From the NCBI GenBank assembly GCA_903837595.1, contig CAILVI010000413.1:1-50817 (forward strand): DNA of 50,817 nt, in the 5' to 3' direction. Of the stretch, positions 7,868-15,990 are shown one piece after another (position 1 is the first letter of the stretch; each line of letters opens with the position of its first letter). The position numbers were made by a program, and so were the translations under genes. The notes beneath the pieces were generated by a model. The model had not been told where the DNA came from, made no database searches, and worked only from the letters and a program-made list of their open reading frames with translations. The stretch comes from an uncultured Thiodictyon sp. GTDB taxonomy: Bacteria; Pseudomonadota; Gammaproteobacteria; Chromatiales; Chromatiaceae.

Positions 7868-9480
7868 CACTCGGCCTTCAGTTTTTCCTCATACTCGTTG
7901 CGGAAAAATCGCAGCGTACTCAAGACCGGATTCGGCGCCGTCTGACCCAGCCCACACAGGCTGGTGGCCTGCACCACCTCGCACAGTTCCTCCAGGAGCG
8001 CCAGGTCCTTGTGGGTGCCCTGACCCTTGGCGATGAGGTCCAAGAGCGCGTGCATCTGCTGGGTGCCGGCCCGGCAGGGGACGCACTTGCCGCAGGACTC
8101 GGTCATACAGAACTCCATGAAATAGCGCGCCACATCGACCATGTCGGAGGTCTCGTCCATCACGATCATGCCGCCGGAGCCCATGATGGTGCCGAGCGTC
8201 TTCAAACTATCGTAGTCCACCGGGATGTCCAGGTGTTCCGCCGGGATACAACCGCCGGAGGGACCGCCGGTCTGCACCGCTTTGAAGGCCTTGCCGTTGG
8301 GGATGCCGCCGCCGATCTCCTCGATGATCTCGCGTAGCGTGATGCCCATCGGCACCTCGATCAGCCCGATGTTGTTGATGGCGCCAGCGAGCGCGAAGAC
8401 CTTGGTGCCCTTGGAGCGCTCGGTGCCGATGCCCGCATACCAGTCACCGCCCTCGCGAATGATGGGGGTGATGTTGGCGAAGGTCTCCACGTTGTTGATG
8501 AGCGTCGGGCAGCCCCACAGCCCCGACTCGGCCGGGACGGGTGGGCGCGGTCGGGGCTGGCCACGATTGCCCTCGATCGAGGCCATCAGCGCGGTCTCCT
8601 CACCGCAGACGAAGGCCCCGGCACCGAGCCGGATCTCCACATCGAAATTGAATTGGGTCTCACAGATGTGATTGCCCAGGAAGCCCGCGCGCTTGGCCTT
8701 GCGGATGGCGGTCGTGACGCGGTCCACCGCGAGCGGATATTCGGCGCGCAGATACACGTACCCCTTGTTCGCGCCGATGGCGTAGGCCGCGATGGCCATG
8801 CCCTCGAGCACCCGGTGGGGGTCAGACTCCAGGATGGCGCGGTCCATGAAAGCGCCCGGGTCGCCCTCGTCGGCGTTGCAGACGACATATTTCTGCCCGG
8901 TCGGCATCTTGGCGATGGTCGACCACTTGAGCCCCGTTGGGTAACCGCCGCCGCCGCGCCCGCGCAGACCGCTGGTGGTGACCTCGGCCACCACCGCGCC
9001 CGGGGTCATCTCGGTCAGTGCCTGGACCATCGAGCGGTAGCCGCCGACGGCCACATAGCCGGTGAAGCTTTCCGGGTCGATGATGCCGGTGTGCTCGCGC
9101 ACGATGCGTTGCTGCCGGGTGAAGAAGGGCGCGTCGGTTGGGAAGCGGATCCGCGCGACCGGCTCCCCGCCCACGCTCGCCACGAGGTCCGCAGCGTCGT
9201 GCGGCGTTACCTCGCGATAAAGGACCTCCTCGCTCGGCGGCGCGTCCGTTTGGGCGACGGCCACCATGGGTCCGGCCGAGCACAGGCCCATACAGCCGAC
9301 TGACTTGACCCGACAGGTGCCGGGGCCGTGCGCCTTGTGGGCCTCGGTCAGGGCCTCCAACACCGGCGGGGCGCCGGAGGATTGACAGCTCGTGGCCATG
9401 CAGACGCGGATCTCGGTGTCGATGCCGGCGAACTTGTCGCGGTGTTTCTGGGCCAACTCGTCGATATCATCAATATTCAC
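7867..9480 (-). CDS. hoxF: Bidirectional hydrogenase diaphorase subunit HoxF
   Basis: NAD(H)- and FMN-binding diaphorase subunit (537 aa). An N-terminal thioredoxin-like [2Fe-2S] domain has ligands C27, C32, C63 and C67. A NuoF-like core follows with the NADH/FMN glycine-rich motif (GLRGRGGGGYPTGLKW) and FMN site (CNADEGDPGAF), then a C-terminal [4Fe-4S] site (C463, C466, C469 and C509). It exchanges electrons between NAD(P)H and the iron-sulfur chain to HoxUYH. It starts with GTG at 9480, overlapping the hoxE stop by four bases. Its stop overlaps the following DUF29 start by one base, so hoxE, hoxF and the DUF29 gene form a coupled set. Confidence 0.96.
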   Translation of the reverse strand: MNIDDIDELAQKHRDKFAGIDTEIRVCMATSCQSSGAPPVLEALTEAHKAHGPGTCRVKSVGCMGLCSAGPMVAVAQTDAPPSEEVLYREVTPHDAADLVASVGGEPVARIRFPTDAPFFTRQQRIVREHTGIIDPESFTGYVAVGGYRSMVQALTEMTPGAVVAEVTTSGLRGRGGGGYPTGLKWSTIAKMPTGQKYVVCNADEGDPGAFMDRAILESDPHRVLEGMAIAAYAIGANKGYVYLRAEYPLAVDRVTTAIRKAKRAGFLGNHICETQFNFDVEIRLGAGAFVCGEETALMASIEGNRGQPRPRPPVPAESGLWGCPTLINNVETFANITPIIREGGDWYAGIGTERSKGTKVFALAGAINNIGLIEVPMGITLREIIEEIGGGIPNGKAFKAVQTGGPSGGCIPAEHLDIPVDYDSLKTLGTIMGSGGMIVMDETSDMVDVARYFMEFCMTESCGKCVPCRAGTQQMHALLDLIAKGQGTHKDLALLEELCEVVQATSLCGLGQTAPNPVLSTLRFFRNEYEEKLKAE

Positions 9481-9977
9481 TTGGCGGTCTCCAGCTCAAG
9501 GCGTTCCATCAGTTTCTCCGGGGTCAGCTTGCCCATGAGTTGGCCGTCCACGACCGCGGCCGAGGCCAGACCGCAGGCGCCGACACAGCGCGCGGTGAGG
9601 ACCGACAGCTCGTCATCCTCCGTGGTCTCGCCCGGCTTCACGCCGTAGCGCTCCTCGATCGCACCCAAGAGTGCGCCGGCGCCTTTGATGTAACAGGCGG
9701 TGCCGGTGCAGACCACGCAGGCGTGGCGGCCCTTGGGCTTGAGCTGGAACAGGTGATAGAAGGTCGCGACCCCGTACACTTTCGACAGGGGCAGGTCCAG
9801 TGAGCCGGCGACGAACCGCATGGCCGTCTCGTCCAGGAACCCAAAGGACTCTTGCACACTGTGCAGGGCCTCGATCAGCGAATGGTCGGCGTAGCCGGTA
9901 CGGCGCATCGTTGCGTTGACGAGCTTCCAGCGCTTGTCGTCGCTGGGCAGGGCGGGCCGGGTTTGCAGCAGGGACAT
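9477..9977 (-). CDS. hoxE: Bidirectional hydrogenase subunit HoxE
   Basis: NuoE-like thioredoxin-fold [2Fe-2S] protein (166 aa) found in the five-subunit HoxEFUYH enzymes of cyanobacteria and purple bacteria. Cluster ligands are C90, C95 (CTGTAC), C131 and C135 (CVGAC). A strong AAGGAGG ribosome site precedes the ATG at 9977. It is the first gene of the hox cluster and diverges from the gene at 10248 across 270 bases. That intergenic region has a 10-base palindrome TGGTGCACCA at 10107-10116. I could not find a convincing sigma-70 or sigma-54 promoter for the operon there. Confidence 0.95.
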   Translation of the reverse strand: MSLLQTRPALPSDDKRWKLVNATMRRTGYADHSLIEALHSVQESFGFLDETAMRFVAGSLDLPLSKVYGVATFYHLFQLKPKGRHACVVCTGTACYIKGAGALLGAIEERYGVKPGETTEDDELSVLTARCVGACGLASAAVVDGQLMGKLTPEKLMERLELETAK

Positions 9978-10247
9978 GTCCCCTCCTTGTCGAGGGCCGT
10001 CAAAATGGATTGGGTTGAGCCGGGGGACGGGTCGACAGACGTCACGCGCGCGGCACCGGCCGGGTAGAGACTAACGCGCTAACGCCGCCCGGTCCATCCT
10101 TGTTTTTGGTGCACCACTGTCCGTATGTGCAAAAGCGGCGCGCGCGTTGCCCCGGAGGGCCGTCACGGCCGCTCCCCGCCGACGTGGAAAGCGGTCCTCA
10201 CTGGCCCCACTGTCGCGGTATCCACCCATCCGTCGCGGACCCCGCCG

Positions 10248-12293
10248 ATGACCAGCGCCCATCCACCCGGCCCCACCAACCGGCTCGCCGAGACCGCCAG
10301 CCCCTATCTTCAACAGCATGCCGCCAATCTGGTGGACTGGTGGCCGTGGTGCGCGGAGGCCCTGGCCCTGGCGTGCGCCCAGGACCGGCCCATCCTGCTT
10401 TCCATCGGTTACTCGGCCTGCCATTGGTGCCACGTGATGGCGCACGAGTCTTTCGAGGACCCGGCTACCGCGGATCTGATGAATCGGCTCTTCGTGAACA
10501 TCAAGGTGGACCGGGAGGAGCGGCCGGACCTGGACCGCGTCTATCAGGTCGCCCACCAGCTCATCACCGGGCGCCCCGGCGGTTGGCCGCTGACTGTCTT
10601 TCTGACGCCGGACGCACTGTGCCCCTTCTTTGCCGGGACCTACTTCCCGCGAGCGCCCCGCCATGGTCTGCCCGGTTTCAGCCAACTGCTGCTCGGCGTG
10701 GAGTCGGCCTATCGCGAGCAGCGTGAGGCGATCCGGGCCCACGGGGTGGACCTGATGGCGACCCTGTCGGGGCTGGCGCCGGCAGGTTCCGCGCAGGTCC
10801 CGCAGGCCGCGGTGATGGACTCCGCGGCGGGACTGCTCGCGGAGCACTTCGATGGTGAGCAGGGCGGGTTTGGCGGGGCGCCGAAGTTTCCTCATGCCAC
10901 CAATCTGGAGTTCCTGCTGCGCCGCTGGGCGGCCGCCGGACAGCAGGACGAGCTGGCACTGCGGATGGCCACCTTCACCCTGGCGCAGATGATCCGTGGT
11001 GGCATCAACGACCAACTCGGCGGCGGCTTCTGCCGTTACGCGGTGGACGAACTGTGGATGATCCCGCACTTCGAAAAGATGCTCTACGACAACGGCCCCC
11101 TGCTGGCGCTGTGCTGCGACGCCTGGGCTGCCACCGGTGAGCCATTGTTCCGGGACGCGTCCGTGGCGACCGCGGATTGGCTGGTGCGCGAGATGCAGTC
11201 ACCGGCGGGCGGCTACTATGCGAGCCTGGACGCCGACAGCGAGGGTCACGAGGGCCGCTTCTATGTTTGGGACCGGGAGCATGTGCGCGCGCTGTTGACG
11301 CCAAAGGAGTACGGCCCCTTTGCGGCCGTCTACGGACTCGACCGGCCGGCGAATTTCGAGGGCCGGTGGCACCTGCACGGCTACCGCACCCCGGCCGCGG
11401 TGGCCGAGCATCAGGGGTTGCCGCTGGCGCAGGTCGAGGCACTGCTCGCCACCGCCCGCGCCACGCTGGCGGCGGAGCGCGAGGGTCGGGTGCGCCCGGC
11501 CCTGGACGACAAGGTCCTGACCGCCTGGAATGCGCTCGCCATCAAGGGCATGGCCCGCGCCGCCCGGGTCCTGGGACGCCCGGATTATCTGGAGTCGGCG
11601 CAGGCGGCCCGCGAATTCATCCACCGGACCCTATGGCGGGACGGCCGCTTGCTTGCCGCCTGCCGGGGTGAGCGTGCGCAGTTCACTGCCTACCTGGACG
11701 ACTATGCCTATCTGCTGGATGCGCTGTTGGAACTGCTCCAGACCCGGTGGTCGGCGGCCGATCTGAAGTGGGCGGTGGAACTGGCGGAGGTCCTGCTCGA
11801 TCAGTTCCACGACCCGGACGCGGGCGGCTTCTGGTTCACCGGCCGCGACCACGAACCACTGATCCAGCGGCCCAAGCCCTTGGGTGACGAGTCCATGGCG
11901 TCCGGCAACGGCATCGCCGCCTGGGCACTGCAACGCCTGGGGCACCTGGTAGGCGAACCCCGCTACCTGGACGCGGCGGCCGGGACGCTCAAGCTCGCGG
12001 CCGACTCCATCCGCCGTCTCCCCTCGGCCCATGCGAGCTTGCTGTTTGCGCTGGACGAGTGCCTGGACCCGCCCGAGACAGTCATCATCCGCGCCGACGC
12101 GGACCTGCTGGACGACTGGCGGGCCGCCGCGCAACAGGGCTACCAGCCGCGGCGACTGGTGCTGGCCATCCCCGACAGCGAAACCCACCTGCCCGGCGTG
12201 CTGGCGGGCATGAAGCCGGGCACCGGCCCGCGCGCCTACCGCTGCCGCGGGACCCAGTGCGAGCCGCCGGTCGAGGACCTTGCGCAGCTGTGA
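10248..12293 (+). CDS. Thioredoxin-domain protein, YyaL/DUF255 family
   Basis: 681-aa protein of the widespread YyaL/SPATA20-like family. An N-terminal thioredoxin-like domain (DUF255) starts with [24 protein letters not shown] and carries the redox motif C58-H-W-C61 (SACHWCHVM). The remainder is a six-hairpin glycosidase-like alpha/alpha barrel. Full length matches the family. The ATG at 10248 was chosen because homologues start just before the NRL motif; an upstream in-frame start at 10125 would add 41 residues of unrelated sequence. The biochemical role of the family is unsettled (thioredoxin-like and sugar-binding roles have been suggested). It diverges from hoxE and is coupled by a GTGA overlap to the small secreted protein downstream. 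Confidence 0.9.
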   Translation: MTSAHPPGPTNRLAETASPYLQQHAANLVDWWPWCAEALALACAQDRPILLSIGYSACHWCHVMAHESFEDPATADLMNRLFVNIKVDREERPDLDRVYQVAHQLITGRPGGWPLTVFLTPDALCPFFAGTYFPRAPRHGLPGFSQLLLGVESAYREQREAIRAHGVDLMATLSGLAPAGSAQVPQAAVMDSAAGLLAEHFDGEQGGFGGAPKFPHATNLEFLLRRWAAAGQQDELALRMATFTLAQMIRGGINDQLGGGFCRYAVDELWMIPHFEKMLYDNGPLLALCCDAWAATGEPLFRDASVATADWLVREMQSPAGGYYASLDADSEGHEGRFYVWDREHVRALLTPKEYGPFAAVYGLDRPANFEGRWHLHGYRTPAAVAEHQGLPLAQVEALLATARATLAAEREGRVRPALDDKVLTAWNALAIKGMARAARVLGRPDYLESAQAAREFIHRTLWRDGRLLAACRGERAQFTAYLDDYAYLLDALLELLQTRWSAADLKWAVELAEVLLDQFHDPDAGGFWFTGRDHEPLIQRPKPLGDESMASGNGIAAWALQRLGHLVGEPRYLDAAAGTLKLAADSIRRLPSAHASLLFALDECLDPPETVIIRADADLLDDWRAAAQQGYQPRRLVLAIPDSETHLPGVLAGMKPGTGPRAYRCRGTQCEPPVEDLAQL

Positions 12294-12721
12294 AACACCA
12301 TGTGATGTGCGCCGGCTGCCTGCTGGGCGCAGTCGTCGTCGGTCTGGTCCTGCCAGGGGTACCCCGGGCCGACGGGCAGCAACAGGCCGCCCAGGGTTGG
12401 CTGCAACTGGAGCGGGATCAGCGGGAGGCGCGTCGCCAGGCCGAACCCATGACGCCGCAGGAGTCGCAGCGGCTGCAACTGCGCGAGTGGCAGGAGTCGA
12501 CGCAGTTGCGCCAGACCCTGCAGGGGCAGCAGCGTGACCTCGATCTGCTGGAGCAGTCGCGCCGCCGGGACTTGGAGCGGTCGTCGCCACTGTCTCCAGC
12601 TGATATCCAGACCTTCGGACAGGAGATGCGCAACGTGCAGGCATTGGATGCGTTGCGTCTGCGACAGGACACGCAGCGTTTCATTGAGGGCACGCCGCTG
12701 GGGCGGTCCGGGACCCCCTAG
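12290..12721 (+). CDS. Secreted Gln/Arg-rich coiled-coil protein, unknown
   Basis: Unrecognised 143-aa protein. I chose the GTG at 12290, overlapping the upstream stop by four bases (GTGA), because it supplies a complete signal peptide: MKHHV, then a hydrophobic stretch ([14 protein letters not shown]) and a likely cleavage near ADG. The ATG at 12305 would lose the positive n-region. The mature part is rich in Gln, Arg, Glu and Leu ([20 protein letters not shown]), predicted to form long helices or coiled coil, so a periplasmic location is expected. It is translationally coupled to the DUF255 gene, suggesting co-function, but nothing in the sequence shows a role. Confidence 0.7.
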   Translation: MKHHVMCAGCLLGAVVVGLVLPGVPRADGQQQAAQGWLQLERDQREARRQAEPMTPQESQRLQLREWQESTQLRQTLQGQQRDLDLLEQSRRRDLERSSPLSPADIQTFGQEMRNVQALDALRLRQDTQRFIEGTPLGRSGTP

Positions 12722-12737
12722 GGTTTTCCGGCATCGT

Positions 12738-12760
12738 CCGGCTGAAGCCTCGACCTCCAG
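12738..12760 (+). repeat. 23-base dispersed repeat, copy 1
   Basis: The sequence starting CCGGCTGAAGCCTCGACCTC recurs exactly, in opposite orientation, at 41795-41817, and with two substitutions at 14784-14806. All copies lie between genes. It contains GGCTGAAGCC, the hallmark of REP-type repeats. Confidence 0.65.
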
Positions 12761-12873
12761 TTTGCGCGCGGGTTCTGGGTTGACATCCCAGGCCCGTTGA
12801 TATTCCATTGCCGTGGTTCGGGAAGCGGGCTCGCCCGCCGTCCCGGGAATACTGACACCGGGGAACGCCATCA

Positions 12874-14586
12874 ATGACGGAAACACGGATTGCCACTCAG
12901 TGCCCCGGCTGCTTCGCCGCCCCGGGGCGGTCTGGTCCCTGCTCGCGCTGCGGCTATGACGAATGCGCCGGGCGCAGCGGTTTCCTGTTGCCCCACCGCA
13001 CCCTGCTGCATGGTCAATACCTGGTCGGCAAGGTGCTCGGCAAGCCGGGTACGTTCGGCATCACTTACCTGGGCTGGGACCAGCGCCTCGAAACGCTGGT
13101 CGCCATCAAGGAATATCTGCCGCGCGAGTGGGCTGGGCGCGCCACCGATGCGCTGACCGTCGTACCCCACTCGCGGGAGGATGAGGGCGGGCTCTTTCAA
13201 TACGGCCTGGACCGCTTTCTGGTCGAGGCGCGCACCCTGGCCCGGATTGACCACCCGCATGTGGTGCGGGTGCGCACCTATTTTCCGGCCAACGGGACCG
13301 CCTATCTGGTCATGGACTATTACCCGGGGTTCTCGCTTGCCGAGCACCTGGAGCAGCGGGGCGGACGCCTGCCGGAGGATGAGGCGCGTCAACTCATCCT
13401 GCCCATCCTCGAAGGATTGAGCGCCGTCCACGCCAAGGGTTTCCTGCACCGCGACATCAAGCCGCTGAACATCTACCTGGCGCAGACCGAGGGCGGCGCT
13501 TCGCGTCCGCTGCTGCTGGACTTCGGTGCCGCCCGTGCGGGCATGGGTGAGCGCAGCAGGACCGTGATCTATAGCGGCGGCTATTCACCCATTGAGCAAT
13601 ACCACGAGAAGGGCAAGCAAGGCCCCTGGACCGACATCTATTCCACCGCGGCCGTGTTCTATCGCCTGGTGACGGGTAAGTCACTGCCCGAGTCCATCGC
13701 CCGCCTGGTCGGGGACCCGCTCAAGCCGGCCGCTGACTTTGGTGTCTCTCAGGCACTCAGCGACACCCTGACGGTGGCCTTGGCGATGCAGCCCGAGGAG
13801 CGCCCGCAGACGGTTGCGGATTTTCAGACCAGGCTGGTGCGCTCCGACCCCCTCCCAGAGATGGTCCGCATCCCCGCCGGTCGCTTCTCGATGGGCTGCC
13901 AACCGGGCGAGAAGGAGTGCGAGGATGATGAGAAGCCAGCCCATTGGGTCAAGGTGGCAGCCTTCGAGTTGGGCAAATTCGCGGTGACCTTTGACGAGTG
14001 GGACGCCTGCGTCGCCGATGGCGGCTGCAGCCACCAACCGGATGACGCGGGTTGGGGGCGGGGCAAGCGTCCGGTGATCGACGTCTCCTGGGACGATGCC
14101 CTGCAGTATGTGACCTGGCTCAGCCGCAAGACCGGCAAGACCTACCGCCTGCCGACTGAGGCCGAATGGGAATATGCGGCCCGCGCTGGGACCACGACCG
14201 CCTTCAGCACCGGCGACTGCATCAATACCGACCAGGCCAACTACGACGGGGACGACGATCATGCCGACTGCGGCGCCAAGACCGGCGTATACCTGGGGAA
14301 GACCCAGCCGGTCGGTAGCTATCCCGCCAATCCCTGGGGCCTGTATGACATGCATGGGAATGTCTGGGAGTGGGTGCAGGACTGCTGGCATGGCAGCTAT
14401 ACCGGTGCCCCGCAGGATGGCTCGGCATGGCTCGATTCTTCCGAAGACAGTGGGCGGCGCGTGGTGCGCGGCGGTTCCTGGGGCGTCGACGCGATGGTCC
14501 TGCGCACCGCCCTTCGCGGCAGGGTCGGCTCTGGCAGTCGGTACGACGCCCTCGGTTTCCGCGTGGCCAGGACGCTTGCCCCTTGA
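12874..14586 (+). CDS. Ser/Thr protein kinase fused to an FGE-sulfatase-like domain
   Basis: 570-aa fusion. Residues 10-26 form a small zinc-ribbon-like motif (C10, C13, C23, C26). Residues about 47-320 are a eukaryotic-type kinase with a glycine loop (GKPGTFGITYLG), K79 in VAIKE, catalytic loop H192-R-D194-IKP-L-N199 and D216-F-G; all core catalytic residues are intact. Residues 330-570 are a formylglycine-generating-enzyme-like (C-type-lectin-related) domain with RLPTEAEWEYAARAG, YDMHGNVWEWVQDCW, VVRGGSW and LGFRVAR. No membrane segment is visible, so it is probably cytoplasmic. The C-terminal stretch between GGSW and LGFR sits where the variable region of diversity-generating-retroelement targets lies; see findings. 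Such fusions usually act in signalling and the FGE part is often a ligand-binding scaffold, not an oxidase; that is family knowledge. Confidence 0.9.
   Translation: MTETRIATQCPGCFAAPGRSGPCSRCGYDECAGRSGFLLPHRTLLHGQYLVGKVLGKPGTFGITYLGWDQRLETLVAIKEYLPREWAGRATDALTVVPHSREDEGGLFQYGLDRFLVEARTLARIDHPHVVRVRTYFPANGTAYLVMDYYPGFSLAEHLEQRGGRLPEDEARQLILPILEGLSAVHAKGFLHRDIKPLNIYLAQTEGGASRPLLLDFGAARAGMGERSRTVIYSGGYSPIEQYHEKGKQGPWTDIYSTAAVFYRLVTGKSLPESIARLVGDPLKPAADFGVSQALSDTLTVALAMQPEERPQTVADFQTRLVRSDPLPEMVRIPAGRFSMGCQPGEKECEDDEKPAHWVKVAAFELGKFAVTFDEWDACVADGGCSHQPDDAGWGRGKRPVIDVSWDDALQYVTWLSRKTGKTYRLPTEAEWEYAARAGTTTAFSTGDCINTDQANYDGDDDHADCGAKTGVYLGKTQPVGSYPANPWGLYDMHGNVWEWVQDCWHGSYTGAPQDGSAWLDSSEDSGRRVVRGGSWGVDAMVLRTALRGRVGSGSRYDALGFRVARTLAP
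14470..14575 (+). other. Candidate variable region at the kinase-FGE 3' end
   Basis: The segment between the GGSW and LGFRVAR codons corresponds by position to the variable region of retroelement-diversified FGE/C-lectin proteins. Where non-diversified relatives have many Asn (AAC) codons, this gene has GGC, GTC, GAC, TAC and GCC, all explainable by changes at adenines of AAC. No template repeat or reverse transcriptase is in the window, so this is a hypothesis only. Confidence 0.3.
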
Positions 14587-14615
14587 TCCTTTAGTCCTTT
14601 GCCTCTTGGGGGGTT

Positions 14616-14654
14616 CCAAGGTCGGCTTAAGCCCCCTTGGCCGATTGTTTTGTT
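14616..14654 (+). terminator. Stem-loop terminator after the kinase gene
   Basis: CCAAGG (14616-14621) pairs with CCTTGG (14635-14640), enclosing the palindrome GGCTTAAGCC. The stem is followed by the T-rich run gattgttttgtt. It lies 30 bases after the kinase stop. Confidence 0.5.
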
Positions 14655-14701
14655 CGGCGCTGGGCTGGGTCACGTCTTGGCGCGGTGCGACCCCGCTCCC
14701 C

Positions 14702-14762
14702 GTAGGAGCGGCTCCCGGCCGCGACGGGTCGGCGCAAATCCGTAGGGTCCGCTGCGCGGACC
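14702..14762 (+). repeat. REP-like repeat cluster
   Basis: GTAGGAGCGGCT followed by CGGCCGCGAC is a REP-like core. It is followed by GTAGGGTCCGC-TGC-GCGGACC, a perfect 7-bp hairpin. Similar cores are seen at the left window edge and, as a longer inverted element, at 49315-49402. Confidence 0.55.
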
Positions 14763-14783
14763 GAACCCCGGACGCGATCCCAG

Positions 14784-14806
14784 CCGGCTGAAGCCTCGGC
14801 CTCCGG
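14784..14806 (+). repeat. 23-base dispersed repeat, copy 2
   Basis: Matches the repeat at 12738-12760 except for two A-to-G changes, in the same orientation. Confidence 0.6.
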
Positions 14807-14854
14807 TCTGGACGCGGTTCCCCTGAACTTCGGCCGGGCGGCGGACGCGTGCTA

Positions 14855-14872
14855 GACTAACGCCCATTAGTC
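14855..14872. promoter_or_regulatory. Inverted repeat upstream of the Phd antitoxin
   Basis: GACTAA-cgccca-TTAGTC ends 17 bases before the antitoxin ATG and overlaps a possible -10 box (TAGACT, 14853-14858). Phd/YefM antitoxins autorepress through such sites, so this is a candidate operator. Confidence 0.45.
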
Positions 14873-14889
14873 CACAACGAAGCCCCGCC

Positions 14890-15099
14890 ATGCTGACCGT
14901 CAACATCCACGAAGCCAAGACCCATCGCTCCCGCTTGGTCGAGCGTGCGGCGCAGGGCGAGTCATTCATTATCGCCAAGGCCGGCCATCCCTTGGTCAAG
15001 GTGGTGCCGCTGCTGGCGGGGGAGGGCGGCGCGACGCAGCGGCTCGGTTTTCTCACGGGCGAGATCCGGGTCCCGGAGGATTTCGACCGCATGGGTTAA
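14890..15099 (+). CDS. Orphan type II antitoxin, Phd/YefM family
   Basis: 69-aa protein with the Phd/YefM pattern: MLTVNIHEAKTHRSRLVERAAQGESFIIAKAGHPLVKVVPL, an N-terminal DNA-binding fold, then a short acidic toxin-binding tail (GEIRVPEDFDRMG). The usual partner is a VapC-like PIN ribonuclease immediately downstream; none is present. Instead the gene runs tail-to-tail into a TumA-type regulator, their TAA stops sharing the palindrome TTAA (15096-15099). A candidate autoregulatory repeat lies upstream. It may have lost its toxin or act in trans on a distant one. Confidence 0.85.
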   Translation: MLTVNIHEAKTHRSRLVERAAQGESFIIAKAGHPLVKVVPLLAGEGGATQRLGFLTGEIRVPEDFDRMG

Positions 15100-15470
15100 G
15101 CCGCTTTGGCCCTGGCCAGGGTGACCTGGATCTGAATCTCCTCCCAGGGCACACAGACCAATCCTGCCGCATTCCGCTCAACCAGCCCCAGATCCAGCAG
15201 TTTGGCGGTGTCTGAGTCCACCTCATGGACGTCGCGCCCCAGGTGTCTGGCCAAGGCGGCGACGGTGACTGACCCCAGCCCCTTGAGTGCGTCCAACAGC
15301 GCCAGCCGTGCCGGGGTAAGCTCGTCGAAGAGCTGCGAGACGGTGGCAAAGCCCAATTGATAGTCCGCCGCCGGCAGTGCTTCGCCCGCCGTCGCCCGGT
15401 GCGCCAGGTCAGTCAGTTCGGCCTTGGTCCGTGCCCAGTCCGCCACTCGTACAATCGCTTTTCTTGCCAC
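15096..15470 (-). CDS. HTH antitoxin/regulator, probable TumA-like partner
   Basis: 124-aa protein with a winged-helix domain (LTPARLALLDALKGLGSVTVAALARHLGRDVHEVDSDTAKLLDLGLVERN) resembling MarR/HVO_A0114-type DNA-binding proteins that accompany TumE toxins. I chose the GTG at 15470: a perfect GGAGG lies five bases upstream and inside the end of the toxin gene. An ATG at 15494 would overlap the toxin by 23 bases and has no comparable ribosome site. It follows the TumE-like gene by one base, so the pair is one operon, toxin first. The expected role is to neutralise the toxin and repress the operon; this is inferred from family and order. Confidence 0.78.
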   Translation of the reverse strand: MARKAIVRVADWARTKAELTDLAHRATAGEALPAADYQLGFATVSQLFDELTPARLALLDALKGLGSVTVAALARHLGRDVHEVDSDTAKLLDLGLVERNAAGLVCVPWEEIQIQVTLARAKAA

Positions 15471-15471
15471 C

Positions 15472-15753
15472 TCAACCTCCCAGCCGTTCCACATCGGCGA
15501 TAAAATCGGCCATCAGTCGTTCGATCGACACGAAGGCATAGGACACCTCCAGGTTACCGAGGTGCTTGTGATCCCCCTTGCCGCGCTCGTTGTCGTAGCG
15601 CACCAGGCAGGTGCCGGCGCGTCCGCAGTAGAGCCGGTATTTGTAGGGGTGAGTGCAGCCCGGAACCGGCACCGGGACTTGCCACACCACAGCCTCAACG
15701 GTCAGACCGTTGGGCAGGACGTCGCGCAGTTGGTAGACGGGCGTTGCTGGCAT
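15472..15753 (-). CDS. TumE-family toxin (DUF6516)
   Basis: 93-aa basic protein with the TumE/DUF6516 pattern: VVWQVPVPVPGCTHPYKYRLYCGRAGTCLVRYDNERGKGDHKHLG, then an amphipathic C-terminal helix (IERLMADFIADVERLGG). The GKGDHKH segment is the conserved core. The ATG at 15753 gives the family's usual length; the frame stays open far upstream but overlaps the divergent phosphatase gene. First gene of a two-gene toxin-antitoxin operon with the HTH gene one base downstream. The molecular target of TumE-like toxins is not something I can read from this sequence. Confidence 0.8.
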   Translation of the reverse strand: MPATPVYQLRDVLPNGLTVEAVVWQVPVPVPGCTHPYKYRLYCGRAGTCLVRYDNERGKGDHKHLGNLEVSYAFVSIERLMADFIADVERLGG

Positions 15754-15990
15754 CGTTTTATGGTAGGCAATCGCTTGCCGTTCTGCCAGGGTTCGCGATG
15801 CGGTACCGGGCTGACGTCCGACCTGACGATGGGATAGACGGTCTTTACCGCCCCAACATTCTGCCGTAGCCTGTGGCTCAGTGAAACACACAACGGCGCC
15901 CTTGTGTGTGCTTGTGTGCCAGAGGTTAGTACGCTTGGGCGAACATATGTACGCAGATGGAAGAAAAAAGGAAAGAGAGATTAAACAGTT

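Larger units (their letters stand above)
14587..14889. other. Repeat-bearing intergenic region
   Basis: Between the kinase and the antitoxin gene lie a probable terminator (14616-14654), a REP-like core (14702-14713), a GGTCCGC/GCGGACC hairpin (14746-14762), repeat copy 2 (14784-14806) and an inverted repeat just upstream of the antitoxin (14855-14872). No coding region is supported. Confidence 0.7.

Noticed and set aside
9978-10247. Sigma-54 or FNR-type promoter for the hox cluster
   Set aside because: No TGGCAC-N5-TTGCA or TTGAT-N4-ATCAA match could be found; only a 10-base palindrome TGGTGCACCA is evident.
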